DNA of 5,931 nucleotides from Cryomorphaceae bacterium (GTDB lineage: Bacteria; Bacteroidota; Bacteroidia; Flavobacteriales_G; Salibacteraceae): assembly GCA_003564735.1 (NCBI GenBank), contig PXEK01000257.1:1-5931 (forward strand), in the 5' to 3' direction. The notes below the pieces were generated by a model that had not been told where the DNA came from, did no database searches, and was given only the letters and a program-made list of their open reading frames with translations. Positions 5,465 through 5,931 of this stretch are shown here, piece by piece. The stretch's first letter is position 1, and every line of letters starts with the position of its first letter. The position numbers and the translations under genes were made by a program.

Positions 5465-5914
5465 TTATTTTCTCAATTGGTCCAGTATCTTGTTCACTTT
5501 CTTTGCGTCATTTACGCTAATTATCTCAAAATGTTTTTGAAATTCTCGAATTTTTTTATCCACCGGCTCTAAAAACTTTAGCCCGGAGGGAGTAATCACC
5601 ACATTTTTTTGTCTGCGATCACATTCGCTCACTTTACGCCTAATGAGTTTTTTCTTTACCAATTTATCAATTAACCTTGAGGCGTTGGAGTTTTTATCCA
5701 GCATACGTTCGGCTACCACACTAACACTTACAGACTTTGGATGCTGACCTCTCAATATACGAAGCACGTTGTATTGCTGTATTGAAATACCGTAGGGTTT
5801 GAGAAGCCTGCTTTGAGCACTTGATATTTGGCCGGTTGTATAAAGCAAGTTGACCAAAAGCTTTTGGTACTCATTTTCGAATTTTTTTTGTTTGATGGCT
5901 TGCTCTATACTCAT
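5465..5914 (-). CDS. MarR-family winged-helix transcriptional regulator
   Basis: A 149-aa dimeric regulator. Helical dimerisation segments lie at about 10-35 and 115-148. The winged-helix DNA-binding core is at about 43-110: QQYNVLRILRG (46-56), the recognition region VVAERMLDKNSNASRLIDKL (66-85), and the wing with the MarR signature DRRQKNVVIT (99-108). One cysteine, Cys98, sits just before the wing; whether it senses oxidants is not known. The KPYGISIQQYNVLRILRGQ segment resembles a MarR subfamily that I recall as common in Bacteroidota. The ATG at 5914 gives a typical N-terminus, but the frame stays open to the window edge, so a slightly longer start cannot be excluded. MarR proteins usually repress a neighbouring gene and are released by small ligands. 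The sigma gene downstream is a possible co-transcribed partner or target, by inference only. Confidence 0.92.
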   Translation of the reverse strand: MSIEQAIKQKKFENEYQKLLVNLLYTTGQISSAQSRLLKPYGISIQQYNVLRILRGQHPKSVSVSVVAERMLDKNSNASRLIDKLVKKKLIRRKVSECDRRQKNVVITPSGLKFLEPVDKKIREFQKHFEIISVNDAKKVNKILDQLRK

Positions 5915-5931
5915 GAGTCTTTGAATAAAAA

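Overview
This is an AT-rich chromosomal segment from a member of the Bacteroidota, probably an environmental or marine flavobacterium- or cytophaga-like organism. The evidence is a short (286 aa) sigma-70 of the Bacteroidota RpoD/SigA type, a stand-alone receiver-AraC response regulator, genes without Shine-Dalgarno sites, and an excellent match to the Bacteroidota promoter (TTTG, 20-nt spacer, TAnnTTTG). Every gene lies on the minus strand, so transcription runs from high to low coordinates. I see no mobile element, CRISPR array, rRNA or tRNA.

In transcription order, the window opens with a MarR-family regulator (5465-5914). A sigma-70 factor (4503-5363) follows after about 100 nt with no convincing terminator between them. 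A strong intrinsic terminator (4438-4468) ends the sigma gene. The -33 box of the next promoter lies inside the T-run of that terminator.

That promoter drives a compact three-gene operon: a 41-aa lipoprotein (4255-4380), a SprT-like metalloprotease-fold protein (3642-4253) and mannose-1-phosphate guanylyltransferase (2561-3640). Each gene junction is a single A between stop and ATG, which suggests translational coupling. A hairpin at about 2491-2515 probably ends this transcript. The lipoprotein is easily missed in routine gene calling, and its function is unknown.

A 341-nt gap then leads to a response regulator with a receiver domain and an AraC-type DNA-binding domain (1434-2219), closed by its own terminator (1318-1362). 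After a 422-nt gap comes a GAF-PAS sensor histidine kinase (1-1011), cut by the window edge exactly after its phosphoacceptor histidine. Kinase and regulator may be partners, but the terminator between them means the kinase needs its own promoter or readthrough.

The window is mostly regulatory and housekeeping: two transcription regulators, a sigma factor, a sensor kinase and one nucleotide-sugar enzyme for glycan synthesis. I do not see a clearly new biological system. The most novel items are the small lipoprotein coupled to sprT-manC, the overlapping terminator and promoter, and a possible 18-codon leader peptide overlapping the kinase start.
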